64,000 nt of DNA from Streptomyces sp. NBC_00083 (GCF_026343295.1 NZ_JAPELY010000002.1:558001-622000), one strand, 5' to 3'. Numbered from the stretch's first letter, positions 32,701-39,577 are shown. Program-made: numbers and translations. The notes: a model not told the origin generated them from the letters alone.

Positions 32701-35070
32701 GTAGAGGCGGGTGTCGCGCAGCGGACGGCCGATCGGCATGGAGGCGCCGCTCACCTCGGCCGCGGCGTACGCGTAGCCGTGGGTGACGTCGTCCGAGCAC
32801 TCGGTCGGGCCGTACACGTTGGCGAGCGGGACGCCGGGATGGCGGGCGAACCAGCGGGCACACAGCTCGGCGGGGAGCGCCTCTCCGTTGGAGATCATCC
32901 AGCGCAGCGCCGGCAGGGCGGGTCCGCCGCCGGAGGCGTCCCACACGTCGAGGGTCGCCCGCAGGAGCGAGGGCACCACTTCGAGGACGGTCAGCCGCTC
33001 GGCCGCGATCACACCGAACAGGGCCTCGGGGTCGGCGGCGTCGGCGCGCGCGACGGCCCGGACCCGGCCGCCGACGAGCAGCGTGGCGAGGGACTGCCAT
33101 ACGGAGACGTCGAAGGTGACGGGCGCGTTGTGGACGAGCGCGTCGGAGGCGTCGAGCGCCAGCTCCTCGACCTTGGCGAGCAGGTGGTTGACGAGGCCGC
33201 CGCGCTGCACCATGGCGCCCTTGGGCTTGCCGGTGGAGCCCGAGGTGTAGATCACGTAGGCCAGGTCGAGGGGGCCGCCCGCCACGGGCGCCAGGGTGTC
33301 CGCGCCGTCCCGCGCGCCGTCGAGCACGTGCACCGGCAGCGCGGAACCGGTGGCCGCGGCGGCGCGCTCGGCCGACGCGCGGTGGGTGGTGTCGGCGAGG
33401 ATCCGGACGGCGCCGCTGTCCTTGAGGAGCTGCGTCAGCCGGGCGAGCGGGGCGCGCGGGTCGAGCGGCAGGAAGGCTCCGCCGGCCCCGAGCACGGCGA
33501 GTTCCGCGGTGACGAAGTCCCGGCCCGGCTCGCTCACCACGGCCACGAGGCCGTCATCGGCGAGGTGCCGGGAGACGGCCGAGGCCCGGCCGACGAGTTC
33601 GGCGTAGGTGAGGCTTCCGCCGTCGTCGGTGACCGCGACCGCGTCGGGCCGCTCGGCGGCGTGCGCCCGCACCCGCTCCACGACGCCCAGGTAGGGCTCC
33701 TGGCGCGCGGGTCCGGTCAGGGCGGCGGTCAGTTCCGCCTCCTCGCCGGCCGAGAACAGGCCGAGGGAGGAGAGCGGTTCGTCGGCGCCCGCGTCGAGGA
33801 ACCGGTCGAGGTAGGCGACGAAGCGGGTCAGGTGACCGCGGACGTCGTCCGGTGTGTAGCGGGCCTCGTTGCCGCTGAGGTCGACGCCGATCCCGTCGGC
33901 GCCCTTGTCGGCGACGGTGAATTCCAGGTCGTCGACGAGACCGGTGGAGGGGCTGAGGATGGTCGCGGCGCACGGACCGATCCGCAACTCCTCGACCTGC
34001 GGCATCATGTTGATGAACGGGCCGAAGGGCCTGCGGTCGTCGCTGGGCAGACCCATCGCGCGCCGGATCCGGCTCACTCGGTACCGCTGGTGCTTGAGCC
34101 CCTGCGAGAACGCCTTGTAGGTGGTGGCGAGCAGCTCGCCCCGCGTCATCGCGGGCCGCAGCGCGAGCCGCAGCGGCAGGTAGTTGACGACCATGCCCGG
34201 GATGTTCTGCATGGCGCCGCCCACCCGCGCGGTGACGGGCAGCGACAGCAGGACGTCGTCGGTGCCCTTGAGCCGTCCCGCGTACGCGCCGAGCGCGGCG
34301 ACGAGCACGGTCTGCCAGGTCACGCGGGCGTCCCAGCCCACGGAGCGCATCCGCTCGGCGATCGACTCGGGCAGCACGGTCGCCTCGCGCAGGAAGGTCT
34401 GCGCCGGGTCCACGTCACGGGTGGCGAGGCTGAGCGGCGCCGGGTGGTCGGCGAGCTCCTTCTCCCAGTAGGCGCGGTCACGCTCCATGCGCGGGGAGCC
34501 GGTGTAGGCGGCCTCGGCCTCGACGAGCGTGCTGAGCGGCGGGAAGCGGTCCTCGTCGAGGGGGGTGCCGGCCAGCATCGCCTCGTAGATCGCGGAGAGC
34601 CGCTGCCAGTAGATGACGTAGCTGAAGCCGTCCGATACGAGGTGGTGGTTGAGCAGGCAGAAGAACGTGCGGTCCTCGGCGAGGGTGAAGACGCTCAGCC
34701 GGAACAGCGGCACCGCGGGGACCGCGGTGGTCGGCAGGGGGATCCGCAGATCGGCGTGGATGGCGGCGAGAGCCGCGGCGGCCGGGTCGTCGGCGGTGCT
34801 GACATCGGTGACGGTCAGCGGAAGCTCGCCGAGCGGCTCCACGAACTGCCGCGGCTCGCCGTCCACTTCGGTGAAGCGCAGCCGCAGGCACTCGGACTCC
34901 TCCACGAGGCGCACGAGTGCCGCCCGGAACAGCGCCCGGTCCAGCGGCCCGCGGATGTCCCAGTAGATGGCGGTGTTGTACGTCGCGCCTCCGCCGGAGA
35001 GCTTCTCGTCGAACCAGATGTCCTTCTGGCCAGCGGTGAGGGGCAGGCCGCCCGTCTGAACATGAGTCAT
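23779..35070 (-). CDS. Three-module NRPS: C-A-T-E-C-A-T-C-(degenerate A)-T-TE
   Basis: The protein has 3,763 residues. C1 (HHLVSDG, residues 142-148) probably joins the acyl chain to residue 1. A1 (about 460-970) has pocket residues I read as D-V-W-E-I-N-V-D-D, an acidic pocket suited to a basic residue such as diaminopropionate. T1 is GGDSIS. An E domain follows (HHLAVDGVSWR, TVGWFTSVFPV, NYLGRF), so residue 1 should become D. C2 has HHMLVDG. A2 (about 1,980-2,470) reads D-A-W-G-A-A-G-V-S, an open pocket suited to a large aromatic such as chlorotryptophan. T2 is GGHSLL; C3 has HHIVFDG. A3 (about 3,055-3,364) is broken: the P-loop reads YVIRGDDAAGRPRG, the central core is missing, and TGD is TGQ. 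T3 keeps its serine (DTSMTSM). TE has GWSLGG (Ser near 3,576). Confidence 0.93.
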   Translation of the reverse strand: MTHVQTGGLPLTAGQKDIWFDEKLSGGGATYNTAIYWDIRGPLDRALFRAALVRLVEESECLRLRFTEVDGEPRQFVEPLGELPLTVTDVSTADDPAAAALAAIHADLRIPLPTTAVPAVPLFRLSVFTLAEDRTFFCLLNHHLVSDGFSYVIYWQRLSAIYEAMLAGTPLDEDRFPPLSTLVEAEAAYTGSPRMERDRAYWEKELADHPAPLSLATRDVDPAQTFLREATVLPESIAERMRSVGWDARVTWQTVLVAALGAYAGRLKGTDDVLLSLPVTARVGGAMQNIPGMVVNYLPLRLALRPAMTRGELLATTYKAFSQGLKHQRYRVSRIRRAMGLPSDDRRPFGPFINMMPQVEELRIGPCAATILSPSTGLVDDLEFTVADKGADGIGVDLSGNEARYTPDDVRGHLTRFVAYLDRFLDAGADEPLSSLGLFSAGEEAELTAALTGPARQEPYLGVVERVRAHAAERPDAVAVTDDGGSLTYAELVGRASAVSRHLADDGLVAVVSEPGRDFVTAELAVLGAGGAFLPLDPRAPLARLTQLLKDSGAVRILADTTHRASAERAAAATGSALPVHVLDGARDGADTLAPVAGGPLDLAYVIYTSGSTGKPKGAMVQRGGLVNHLLAKVEELALDASDALVHNAPVTFDVSVWQSLATLLVGGRVRAVARADAADPEALFGVIAAERLTVLEVVPSLLRATLDVWDASGGGPALPALRWMISNGEALPAELCARWFARHPGVPLANVYGPTECSDDVTHGYAYAAAEVSGASMPIGRPLRDTRLYVLGDDLRPVPRGVPGELHIAGAGVGRGYLGDPARTATTFVPDPFAGDGSRMYRTGDQVVLLADGQLVFGGRRDHQVKIRGQRIELGEVEAALRALPGVADAAAAAVADPAGNHRLIGYVVATAGAPCDTVALRERLGTVLPEQMVPAVLLTLDRMPLTAHGKVDRKALPAPQFAVTAAGRTASTPQEETLCRVLAEVLGVDRIGVDDSFFALGGDSISAIQVVGRARAAGLLITSRDVFQHRTPAAIATVARPAGQPAAGAGDGVADGVGALELTPVIDQLREDLAGSPETAAQFAQYVTVTLPAGAAGDRARLERALQAVLDRHDALRIRLTSPVAGLWSLETLPQGAISAAAVLSRVESAPGADRDAVLAEQITAARERLRPADGLLVQAVVLDESEGGGADGGNGDRGPGRLLLVIHHLAVDGVSWRILLPDLEAAWQGAQPAPVATSFRRWATTLSEQARTPRRVAELPLWNEQLDGASIELGTRPLDPARDVHAAAGRLRLELPTEQSAAVLGRVPDAFHAEVNEVLLTGFALALAHRGGGSRALVELEGHGREQLADGLDLSRTVGWFTSVFPVGLDVGEPDWEQVWNGTNAVGAALKRVKETLRALPDHGIGHGLLRHLNPQTSAVLARAATPRIGFNYLGRFATGSARGDWAMEAGAFGLTAAPGSPLRHALELVATTEDRAEGPVLVAEWTWAGGLLAEADVRGIADDWFRALTALAAHAERPEAGGRTPSDFPLVPLTQQEIEAYERDIEGLDDILPLSPLQRGLLFQAEFDQQGMDAYTLQVTMDIDGPLDRSALRAAATALLDRNPSLRACFRERDEGDPVQLISSAVELAWTEVDLRQFASGRPEAEVDAEVRRRTEEEWLDRFDVTVAPLTRFTVYRVDERRHRVVWTAHHMLVDGWSLSAVLAEELVTLWANGGDSTALAPVVPLRGYLEWSAAQDKAAAREAWQKELAGIDEPTRLGPADRPRVSVLPGSRSLDLPEALTGAVTAWATSRGLTMSTVMQGSWALALGRLTGRRDVTFGAVVSGRSEEVPGIEQTVGSFLSTLPVRVALTPALTFEEMLHTLQERQLDLEPHQHLGLAEVQQGAGIGELFDTVVSFHNYPTGALDHIGERVPGLSMRAWEARVIAEYPFALNVFPGSRMRLEAQYRPDIFAAGEVDEILRRFVRVLEQLAASPTTSLGRFDALGDDERGLLLGDWSGAAGAKESSGELTTRVFEARAARTPRKTAVSLGSEEVTYAELNGRANRLARLLVERGIGPEQTVAVMLPRSPEVIVAALAVLKTGAGYLPVDSAYPVDRISYMLADARPTAVLTDVSTRQRLDEVAELAAEPLVLDAPGTVQRLAALGAADLTDADRTGPLRPEHPAYVIYTSGSTGRPKGVVVAHTGLLSMVDSLVERFGLDEETRVLQFASFSFDASVWEIMLALLTGGTLVIADEECRAPGQPLVDLINTARVNLAGLPPVVVGGLPEGSTLPADLRLAVAGEAVPASVVERWSSAVRLYNGYGPTEAVVSSTVGGPLTETGRPPIGRPTNAHRVYVLDHHLRPTPRGVVGELYVSGGLARGYLGRPDLTAQRFVADPYGPAGARMYRTGDLVRWLPDGQLDYQGRADDQVQLRGFRIELGEISTALLALAGVEQAAVVVSESGDGDRRLVAYVVVSEPAVAEGLREQLGRSMPEYMVPSAVVALDALPLTAQGKLDRKALPAPDLGHTLKGRAPRTPVEEILCGLFADILGVAQVSIDDDFFEIGGHSLLATRLVSRARGALGVELPIRALFEARTVVALAGHVESADRARPPLVPAPKDATPVLSFAQQQQWFINRSQEHTDGTYNTPMAFRLTGTLNEAALQEALNDLVERHEVLRTVLPESDGVPSVRVLDAVAGAPVLRTRTVSAAKLEAALLAEGDIGFDLRSQTPLRARLFAVGVDEWVLVLVLHHIVFDGWSIAPMLGDLAAAYRARCDGRAPRWTPLPVQYADFALWQRTLLGSADDPDSLAAEQVAFWRDALAGAPGELALPTDFARPEASTSSGDMVMFELESGLHAALTELARRTGTTEFIVFQAALCALLTRLGAGTDIPVGSPIAGRTDEALNDLVGMFINSLVLRGDTSGDPTFRELLERIRETNLAAYSHQDIPFDQVVEALRPARSRSLHPLFQVMLSVQNQGNLPLDLPGLSVRPEYVGSDRAKLDLMLELLPWPGGGGVRGLLSFSTDLFTRATAERMAEQFQRVLREVVADPELRLSGLDLLTDDEREQVLRGWNDTAHELPAATLTDLFAARVAATPDAPATGSGAKALTYAQLDARADQLARHLIAQGAGPDRIVALAVPRAPEQTLAVLAVLKSGAAYVPVAADEPVGRIKALFAETDPLCVLTTAGLASRLRSTGVTAVVLDAPEVRGGPSAPVTDADRAAPLLPAHAAYVIRGDDAAGRPRGTVVEHRAAAAHLAWALAHGETAAAGLFGPLLSGAGVRATEPPAADWPTPRTYAPGKAVWNTQLYVLDEWLAPVPPGVVGEVYTGGATLARGYAGAPGATAEHFVANPYGPAGSRLLRTGQRAKWGTDGELLAPEAPPAPAEPGATAAERPAGPAAATGVEETLCAIVAQVLGRDGFDVEENFFDTSMTSMKSLRLVALARKAGVEITIADVFEHQTVRALAAVAGQATAAAEEAPARRRSTQIMADALEETGALEYADPYGTVLCMKPTGSRPPVFCLHSGVGFALSYLPLVRHLGAEHPVYGIQSPYVVAGAPLPTSIEETAAEYIELIRKVRPEGPYHLLGWSLGGLLAYEIAVQLRAAGDEVGLLANLDSYPRTAADENRPDPDQQAMLAWLLEGIGHDRSEFGARALSVGDVIDTLRHDNSPLAQMGEERMARMVDLMANHQVLHRHYTPRDLDTTMRLFVAGQADPVPGESDPAERWKPYFSGTLDVHRVDSDHDDLLNPGPLAQIGPAIAAELERHHLDRDGRGQR

Positions 35071-35125
35071 AGCAATCCCCTAGCGAAGGTCACCGAGTGC
35101 ACACCGTCGATCATCGAGAAAGCCG

Positions 35126-35142
35126 CTGACAGCGGACTGACT
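35126..35142 (-). promoter_or_regulatory. SARP-type direct repeat upstream of the NRPS operon
   Basis: CTGACAGCGGACTGACT has two CTGAC cores 11 bp apart, 56 bp upstream of the NRPS start codon. It has the same orientation and spacing as the other six boxes. Confidence 0.72.
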
Positions 35143-35240
35143 CCCAACTGCCCTGCACCTCACGCGAGTTGTGCGCCCTCTCGGAGCGGAGAGGGGCGGG
35201 GGGCCGGGCGGACGGGCCCGGCCGCCGCGCGGCCCGGGTC

Positions 35241-35954
35241 TCAGCCGCAGCCGCCCGCGTGGGCGTCCTCGACCGAACGGCCGAGACCCACCGCGCCGGC
35301 CGGCCCGGCCAGGGCGCGGGCGGGAGCCTGCTTCGACTCCAGGTGGGCGACGAAGTCGTCGAGCCGGTCCAGGCCCCAGAAACGGGTGTATCCGTGCACG
35401 AAGAACGGGACGCCGAACACGCCGTCCTTGCACACGCTGAGCAGGATCCGGACGCCCTCGGCGCGCAGATCGGGGTCGTCGCTCGCGTCGGCGATCAGAT
35501 CGCGGTCGATGCCGAGCCGGCCGCCGATGTCCGCGATGGTGCGGCGGTCGCAGATGTCGAGCCCCTTGCCGAAACGGGCCTCGTAGACCGCGGTGATGTA
35601 CTCGTGCGCGAGGCCGTGCTCCTGCGCGACGAGGTAGCCCAGGTGCGGGACCTCCCACACCGGGGCGCGATCGACCGGCCAGGTCACCGTGATGCCCCGG
35701 GCCTTGGTGAGCCGGCCGACGTCCTGGAGGACGTACCGGTTCTTCTCGCGGGACATCTCCGAGTACGGGAACGCGCCGCCCTGCTCGACGAGTTCGCGGC
35801 TGCTCTCCGCGTCCGGCTCGAAGAAGGGAAGCCACTCCAGCCGGTCGACGAGGTCCTTGTGGTTGCTCAGCACCTCGCGGTGGGCGAGCCAGGAGTAGGG
35901 GCTGCGCAGATTGAAATAGAACCGCGGTGTCTTGTTCTTGGCGGCGGGGGGCAT
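35241..35954 (-). CDS. DsbA-fold HCCA isomerase-like protein
   Basis: The protein has 237 residues. RFYFNLRSPYSWLAHREV at the N terminus is the signature of the 2-hydroxychromene-2-carboxylate isomerase / kappa-GST branch of the DsbA fold, where Ser replaces the CxxC of disulfide oxidoreductases. The C-terminal GVFGVPFFVHGYTRFWGLDRLDDF holds the cis-Pro loop. Members use glutathione or another thiol to isomerise double bonds. It is the last gene of the type II PKS set, 82 bp after the ketoreductase, so it may isomerise an unsaturated acyl chain; that role is inference. The start at 35,954 is chosen over a GTG 12 nt upstream that sits too close to its GGAG. Confidence 0.78.
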   Translation of the reverse strand: MPPAAKNKTPRFYFNLRSPYSWLAHREVLSNHKDLVDRLEWLPFFEPDAESSRELVEQGGAFPYSEMSREKNRYVLQDVGRLTKARGITVTWPVDRAPVWEVPHLGYLVAQEHGLAHEYITAVYEARFGKGLDICDRRTIADIGGRLGIDRDLIADASDDPDLRAEGVRILLSVCKDGVFGVPFFVHGYTRFWGLDRLDDFVAHLESKQAPARALAGPAGAVGLGRSVEDAHAGGCG

Positions 35955-36036
35955 GGTCAGTTCCACTCCTGAATCTCGGGGGCCCGGTGTTCGGTGGGAC
36001 GCGGGCCCGGGAAGGCATGGGGGCCGGGCGCCCGGT

Positions 36037-36783
36037 TCAGACGACGAGGCCGCCGTCGACCCCGAAGACCTGCCCGGTGATGTAGGAGGCGCGGTCGGAG
36101 GCGAGGAAGGACACCAGGTCGGCGACCTCGTCGGGGCGGCCGAAGCGGCCGAGCGGGATCCGCTCGGTCATCCTGCGGGTGTGCTCGTCGGTGAGCGCCG
36201 ACAGCATGTCCGTGTCGATGAAGCCCGGCGCCACCGCGTTGGCACGGATCCCGTACCGCCCGGCCTCCTTGGCGAGCGCCTTGGTGAAGCCGATGATCCC
36301 GGCCTTCGTCGCCGAGTAGTTGGTCTGGGTGGCGTTGCCGTACACGCCCGCGACCGAGGACAGCGTGACCACCGCGCCGGAGCGGCGCTTCATCATCGAG
36401 AAGACCGCCGCCTTGCACACGTTGTACGTGCCGTCGAGGTTGACCCGGAGCACGGCGTCCCAGTCCGCCTCCGCCAGCATCACCAGCGGGTTGTCGCGCA
36501 CGATGCCCGCGCAGGACACGACGGTGTGCAGCGGCCCGAGGGCCTTCTCGCTGTCGCGTACGAAGTCGCGTACGGCGCCGTGTCCGGCCACGTCCACCTG
36601 CGCCGCGTACACGCGGGCACCGGCGGCGGTCGCCTCCGCGGCCACCGCGTCGGCGGCCTCCTTGTTGGACTGGTAGCAGAAGGCCACGTCGTAGCCGTCC
36701 CCGGCGAGCCGGGTCACCACGTGCCGGCCGATGCCGCGGGAGCCCCCGGTCACCAGCGCGACGCGTCGTTCGTTCGCGGTCAT
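36037..36783 (-). CDS. 3-oxoacyl-ACP reductase (FabG-type SDR)
   Basis: This 248-residue short-chain dehydrogenase has the NADPH motif VTGGSRGIGRH near the N terminus, the catalytic Ser in LSSVAGVYG, and the Tyr-x-x-x-Lys in NYSATKAG. It would reduce the beta-keto group on the ACP-bound chain made by the KS pair. The frame is open upstream to 36,849, but the ATG at 36,781-36,783 with GGAG nearby fits the family's N terminus. A perfect hairpin sits between it and the upstream KS-beta gene, so the ketoreductase and isomerase may have reduced or independent transcription. Confidence 0.92.
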   Translation of the reverse strand: MTANERRVALVTGGSRGIGRHVVTRLAGDGYDVAFCYQSNKEAADAVAAEATAAGARVYAAQVDVAGHGAVRDFVRDSEKALGPLHTVVSCAGIVRDNPLVMLAEADWDAVLRVNLDGTYNVCKAAVFSMMKRRSGAVVTLSSVAGVYGNATQTNYSATKAGIIGFTKALAKEAGRYGIRANAVAPGFIDTDMLSALTDEHTRRMTERIPLGRFGRPDEVADLVSFLASDRASYITGQVFGVDGGLVV

Positions 36784-36847
36784 GCGCGCATCTCCTCTCC
36801 ATGGGTGTGGCCCGACTCCCGTGTCGGATACGGGAAGTGGGCTCGCC

Positions 36848-36878
36848 AAGGTGCGGCACGAAGCTCGTGCCGCACCTT
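36848..36878 (-). terminator. Perfect hairpin between KS-beta and ketoreductase genes
   Basis: AAGGTGCGGCACGA, an AGC loop, and the exact reverse complement give a 14-bp stem inside what otherwise looks like one operon. It lies 20 bp beyond the KS-beta stop. It may be a partial terminator or a processing site that sets subunit ratios. Confidence 0.65.
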
Positions 36879-36897
36879 CGCTCTCGTGGTGGGTCGG

Positions 36898-37992
36898 CTA
36901 GCCGCGGTCCGCGCCGCCGAGCACCGCGCAGCCGACCGTGCCGTCCCGGTCGACGCCGGTGACCAGGGCCGCCTCGCCGGGGGCGAGCCCCGACGCGCCC
37001 GCCGTGGCGAGCACCGCGGCCAGCTGCAGGCTGTTGGAGGCCGCGGAGGTGTCGCCGAGCAGCGGCCGGCAGCGCAGCCACTCGGGGTCCGCGGTGCCGA
37101 GCGCGTCCTTGATCCCGGCGTCCTCCAGGGCGGCGAGTTCGGCGCCCGCGCCGAGCGGCGCGACCAGGCGGACGGATTCGGGGGCCACCCCGGCCCGGTC
37201 CAGGGCGCTGCCCACGCACTCGGCGAGTGCCTTCTGCGCCTCGGCCCGCTCGGCGTACGCCCGGAACCGTGTCGCGAGGACCCTGGCGAGCGGCGTGCGG
37301 CCCGCGGCGTGCGCGTCGGACGCCCTCTCCATCAGGAAGACGGCCGCGCCCTCGCCGAGCGGGGTCTCCCGCTCCTCCGGGGCCCGCCCGTGCCATTCGA
37401 GCCAGGCGCGCTGCGTGGAGTACTCCTCGGCCGCGCCGCACAGCACCCGCTCGCAGTGTCCGCCGCGGTGCAGCCGCACCGCGTAGCTCAACGCGAGCAG
37501 ACCGGTGAGCCGGCCGCCCGCGACCGTGGTGTTGGGGCCCTTGATGCCGTGCCAGATCGCGCTCTGGCCGGCCGCCCGGTTCATCACCGTGTTCGGGAAG
37601 CGGGCCGGGTCGACGTGGTAGGGACGCTCGCCCACGAGGGAGTCCCGGGTGAAGTCCATGATGCTCTGGACGCTGCCCGAGCCGGTGCCGAGCACCAGGC
37701 CGATCTGCTCGGGCCGCGCGGTGAGGTCGTCGCCGCACGAGGCGAGGAGCCGGCCCACCGCGGTCACGGCGATCGCCGTGACGCGGTCCATGGTGCGGGT
37801 GCCCTTCTTGCCGACGTATTCGGCGGCGGTGAAGTCGGGCACCAGGCCGCACCGGTCGAACGGGCCGGGCCAGGCGTCCCGGTCGAGCGCGCCGACCGCG
37901 CTCGTGCCCCCGCCGAAACCGGCGCCGAAGGGCTCGCTGCCCACGCCGTAGGGGGAGACCACCGACCAGGCGGAGAGGACCAGTTCGGACAT
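36898..37992 (-). CDS. KS-beta / chain-length-factor-like ketosynthase
   Basis: The protein has 364 residues with the ketosynthase fold but no catalytic cysteine: where active KS enzymes have TACAxG, this has GPNTTVAGGRLTGLLAL. The usual SAHGTGT is also lost (LVAPLGAGAELAA). Length and position directly after KS-alpha, with a 1-nt TGATG overlap, mark it as the chain-length factor half of a type II heterodimer, which sets the size of the polyketide. The ATG at 37,990-37,992 is preferred; homology begins at SELVLSAWSVVSPYG. Confidence 0.88.
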   Translation of the reverse strand: MSELVLSAWSVVSPYGVGSEPFGAGFGGGTSAVGALDRDAWPGPFDRCGLVPDFTAAEYVGKKGTRTMDRVTAIAVTAVGRLLASCGDDLTARPEQIGLVLGTGSGSVQSIMDFTRDSLVGERPYHVDPARFPNTVMNRAAGQSAIWHGIKGPNTTVAGGRLTGLLALSYAVRLHRGGHCERVLCGAAEEYSTQRAWLEWHGRAPEERETPLGEGAAVFLMERASDAHAAGRTPLARVLATRFRAYAERAEAQKALAECVGSALDRAGVAPESVRLVAPLGAGAELAALEDAGIKDALGTADPEWLRCRPLLGDTSAASNSLQLAAVLATAGASGLAPGEAALVTGVDRDGTVGCAVLGGADRG

Positions 37993-39224
37993 CACTCGGC
38001 CTCCCGGTACCGGCCCAGGATGAGCACGGCGTTGTTGCCCGCGAACGCGAGCGCGTTGTTCTGGACCACGTTCAGCTCGGCGGGCCGCGCCTCGTTGGGC
38101 ACACAGTCGAGGCCGCACTCGGGGTCGGTCTCACGGTGGTTGATCGTCGGCGGGATGAAACCCTCGGTGAGGGCCAGGGCACAGGCGGCGGACGCCAGCG
38201 CGCTCGCGGCGCCCATGGAGTGCCCGATCATCGACTTGATCGAGATGGTGGGCGGGGGCGTCGCGAAGACCTGCCGGATCGCGCCCGCCTCGGTGACGTC
38301 GTTGGCCCGGGTGCCCGTGCCGTGCGCGGAGATGAAGTCGATGTCCTCCGGCTTGACCCCGGCGTTGCGGTGCGCGATCTCCATGCACCGCGCCAGGCTG
38401 TCCCGGTCGGGCGCGACCGGGTGGTGCGCGTCGCAGTTGAGCCCGTAGCCGAGCACCTCGGCGTGGATGCGGGCGCCGCGGGCCAGCGCGGAGTCCAGGC
38501 TCTCCATCAGCAGGATGCCCGCGCCCTCGCCGGTGAGGATGCCCTTGCGGTCCTTGTCGAAGGGCTGGCACACCTCGGGGGCGATGGTGCCGAGCCGGTA
38601 GAACCCGGCGAAGGTCTTGCGGCAGACGGCGTCCGCGCCGCCGCACAGCGCCACGTCGACCTCGCCGTCACGGATGGCGTCGAAGCCGCTGCCGATCGCG
38701 TAGTTGCCGGCCGCGCAGGCGGTGGGGATGGTGAGCGCCTCGACGTCGACCAGGCCCAGCTCGCGGATGATGCCGGTGGAGAGCCGCCCGGCCTGCGCCC
38801 TGCGGGCGACGGTGGGCGCCAACTGGTCCGGACCGTCCGCCAGTTGGACGCTCACCAGGGTGTCGAGGTCGCGGGACTCGGCGTCGGTGGTGCCCACCGA
38901 GACCAGCGCCCTGCGCCGCCTGAGCTCGTCGAGAGTGAGGCCCGAGTCCGCCACCGCCATGTTGGCGGCGGCGACCGAGAACTGGGTGGCACGCCCCAGC
39001 TCCTCGGGGTCCACCTGGTGGATCCACTCGGCGGGATCGAAGTCGTCGACCTCGCATCCGTTGGCGTGGGCGAAGCCCGCCGTGTCGAAGGCCGTGATCG
39101 GCTTGGCGCCGCTGCGCCCCGCCCGCAGCCCCGCCCGGAAGGCCTCGACGCCCAGGCCGATACTGGTGACCGTGCCGAGCCCGGTGATCACCACTCGGCG
39201 CGGTCGCTCGTCGTTGTCGTACAA
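37992..39224 (-). CDS. KS-alpha, beta-ketoacyl-ACP synthase of type II set
   Basis: This 410-residue condensing enzyme has an intact triad: Cys170 in IPTACAAGNY, His301 in SAHGTGT, and His335 in IKSMIGHSMG. The N-terminal VVITGLGTVTSIG and C-terminal NNALAFAGNNAVLIL complete the family pattern. With the adjacent KS-beta, ACP and ketoreductase it forms a minimal type II PKS. KS pairs of this kind in lipopeptide and polyene clusters build reduced acyl chains rather than aromatics. No cyclase or aromatase is present here, which supports that. No dedicated dehydratase was found. Confidence 0.92.
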   Translation of the reverse strand: MYDNDERPRRVVITGLGTVTSIGLGVEAFRAGLRAGRSGAKPITAFDTAGFAHANGCEVDDFDPAEWIHQVDPEELGRATQFSVAAANMAVADSGLTLDELRRRRALVSVGTTDAESRDLDTLVSVQLADGPDQLAPTVARRAQAGRLSTGIIRELGLVDVEALTIPTACAAGNYAIGSGFDAIRDGEVDVALCGGADAVCRKTFAGFYRLGTIAPEVCQPFDKDRKGILTGEGAGILLMESLDSALARGARIHAEVLGYGLNCDAHHPVAPDRDSLARCMEIAHRNAGVKPEDIDFISAHGTGTRANDVTEAGAIRQVFATPPPTISIKSMIGHSMGAASALASAACALALTEGFIPPTINHRETDPECGLDCVPNEARPAELNVVQNNALAFAGNNAVLILGRYREAE

Positions 39225-39253
39225 CCTGCGCTCCCCTCACTCGGTCCCGGTGC

Positions 39254-39532
39254 CTAGAGGGCCGCGGCCGCCTTGGCCGCGACGGCCTCGTCGACCACCG
39301 TGACGACGCCTTCGAGATGGACCATGCGGGCCAGTTCGGCCTGGTCGATGTCGATCCCGAAGGCGCGTTCGAGCTGGGAGAGGATCTCGATGGCGCCCAT
39401 CGAGTCCGCTTCGTGGTCCTCCTTGAAGCGGCTCGTGTCGGTCATCTCGGCCTCGTCGATCTCAAGGATGTCGCAGATGATGCCCTTGATCGTGGCACGG
39501 CCCTCGGCGTCCACGTGCTGTGTCGTAGTCAT
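39254..39532 (-). CDS. Acyl carrier protein of the type II PKS set
   Basis: This 92-residue carrier protein has the attachment motif EADSMGAIEIL, with Ser44 as the phosphopantetheine site. The acidic helix II region (QLERAFGIDIDQAELARM) is typical of ACPs that serve ketosynthases. It is first in the operon ACP, KS-alpha, KS-beta, KR, isomerase. A SARP-type box ends only 24 bp from the ATG and no good Shine-Dalgarno is visible, so the transcript may be leaderless or nearly so. Confidence 0.92.
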   Translation of the reverse strand: MTTTQHVDAEGRATIKGIICDILEIDEAEMTDTSRFKEDHEADSMGAIEILSQLERAFGIDIDQAELARMVHLEGVVTVVDEAVAAKAAAAL

Positions 39533-39555
39533 GCGGGCGATGCTGCCGAAGGGCC

Positions 39556-39572
39556 CTGACAGCGAACTGACA
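39556..39572 (-). promoter_or_regulatory. SARP-type direct repeat upstream of the type II PKS operon
   Basis: CTGACAGCGAACTGACA is the most regular of the seven boxes, with both CTGACA hexamers intact and 11 bp apart. It lies in the short gap between the LysR stop and the ACP start, which argues that it is functional rather than chance. Confidence 0.78.
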
Positions 39573-39577
39573 GCCCC

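Noticed and set aside
29338..35586. Very long open frame on the plus strand opposite the NRPS (over 2,000 codons)
   Set aside because: It is antisense to the NRPS, rich in Gly, Arg, Glu and Gln with no family motifs, and is the usual mirror effect of high-GC codon bias.
35241..35954. Disulfide oxidoreductase (DsbA) activity for the isomerase-like protein
   Set aside because: The CxxC is replaced by SPYS, which is typical of the HCCA isomerase branch.
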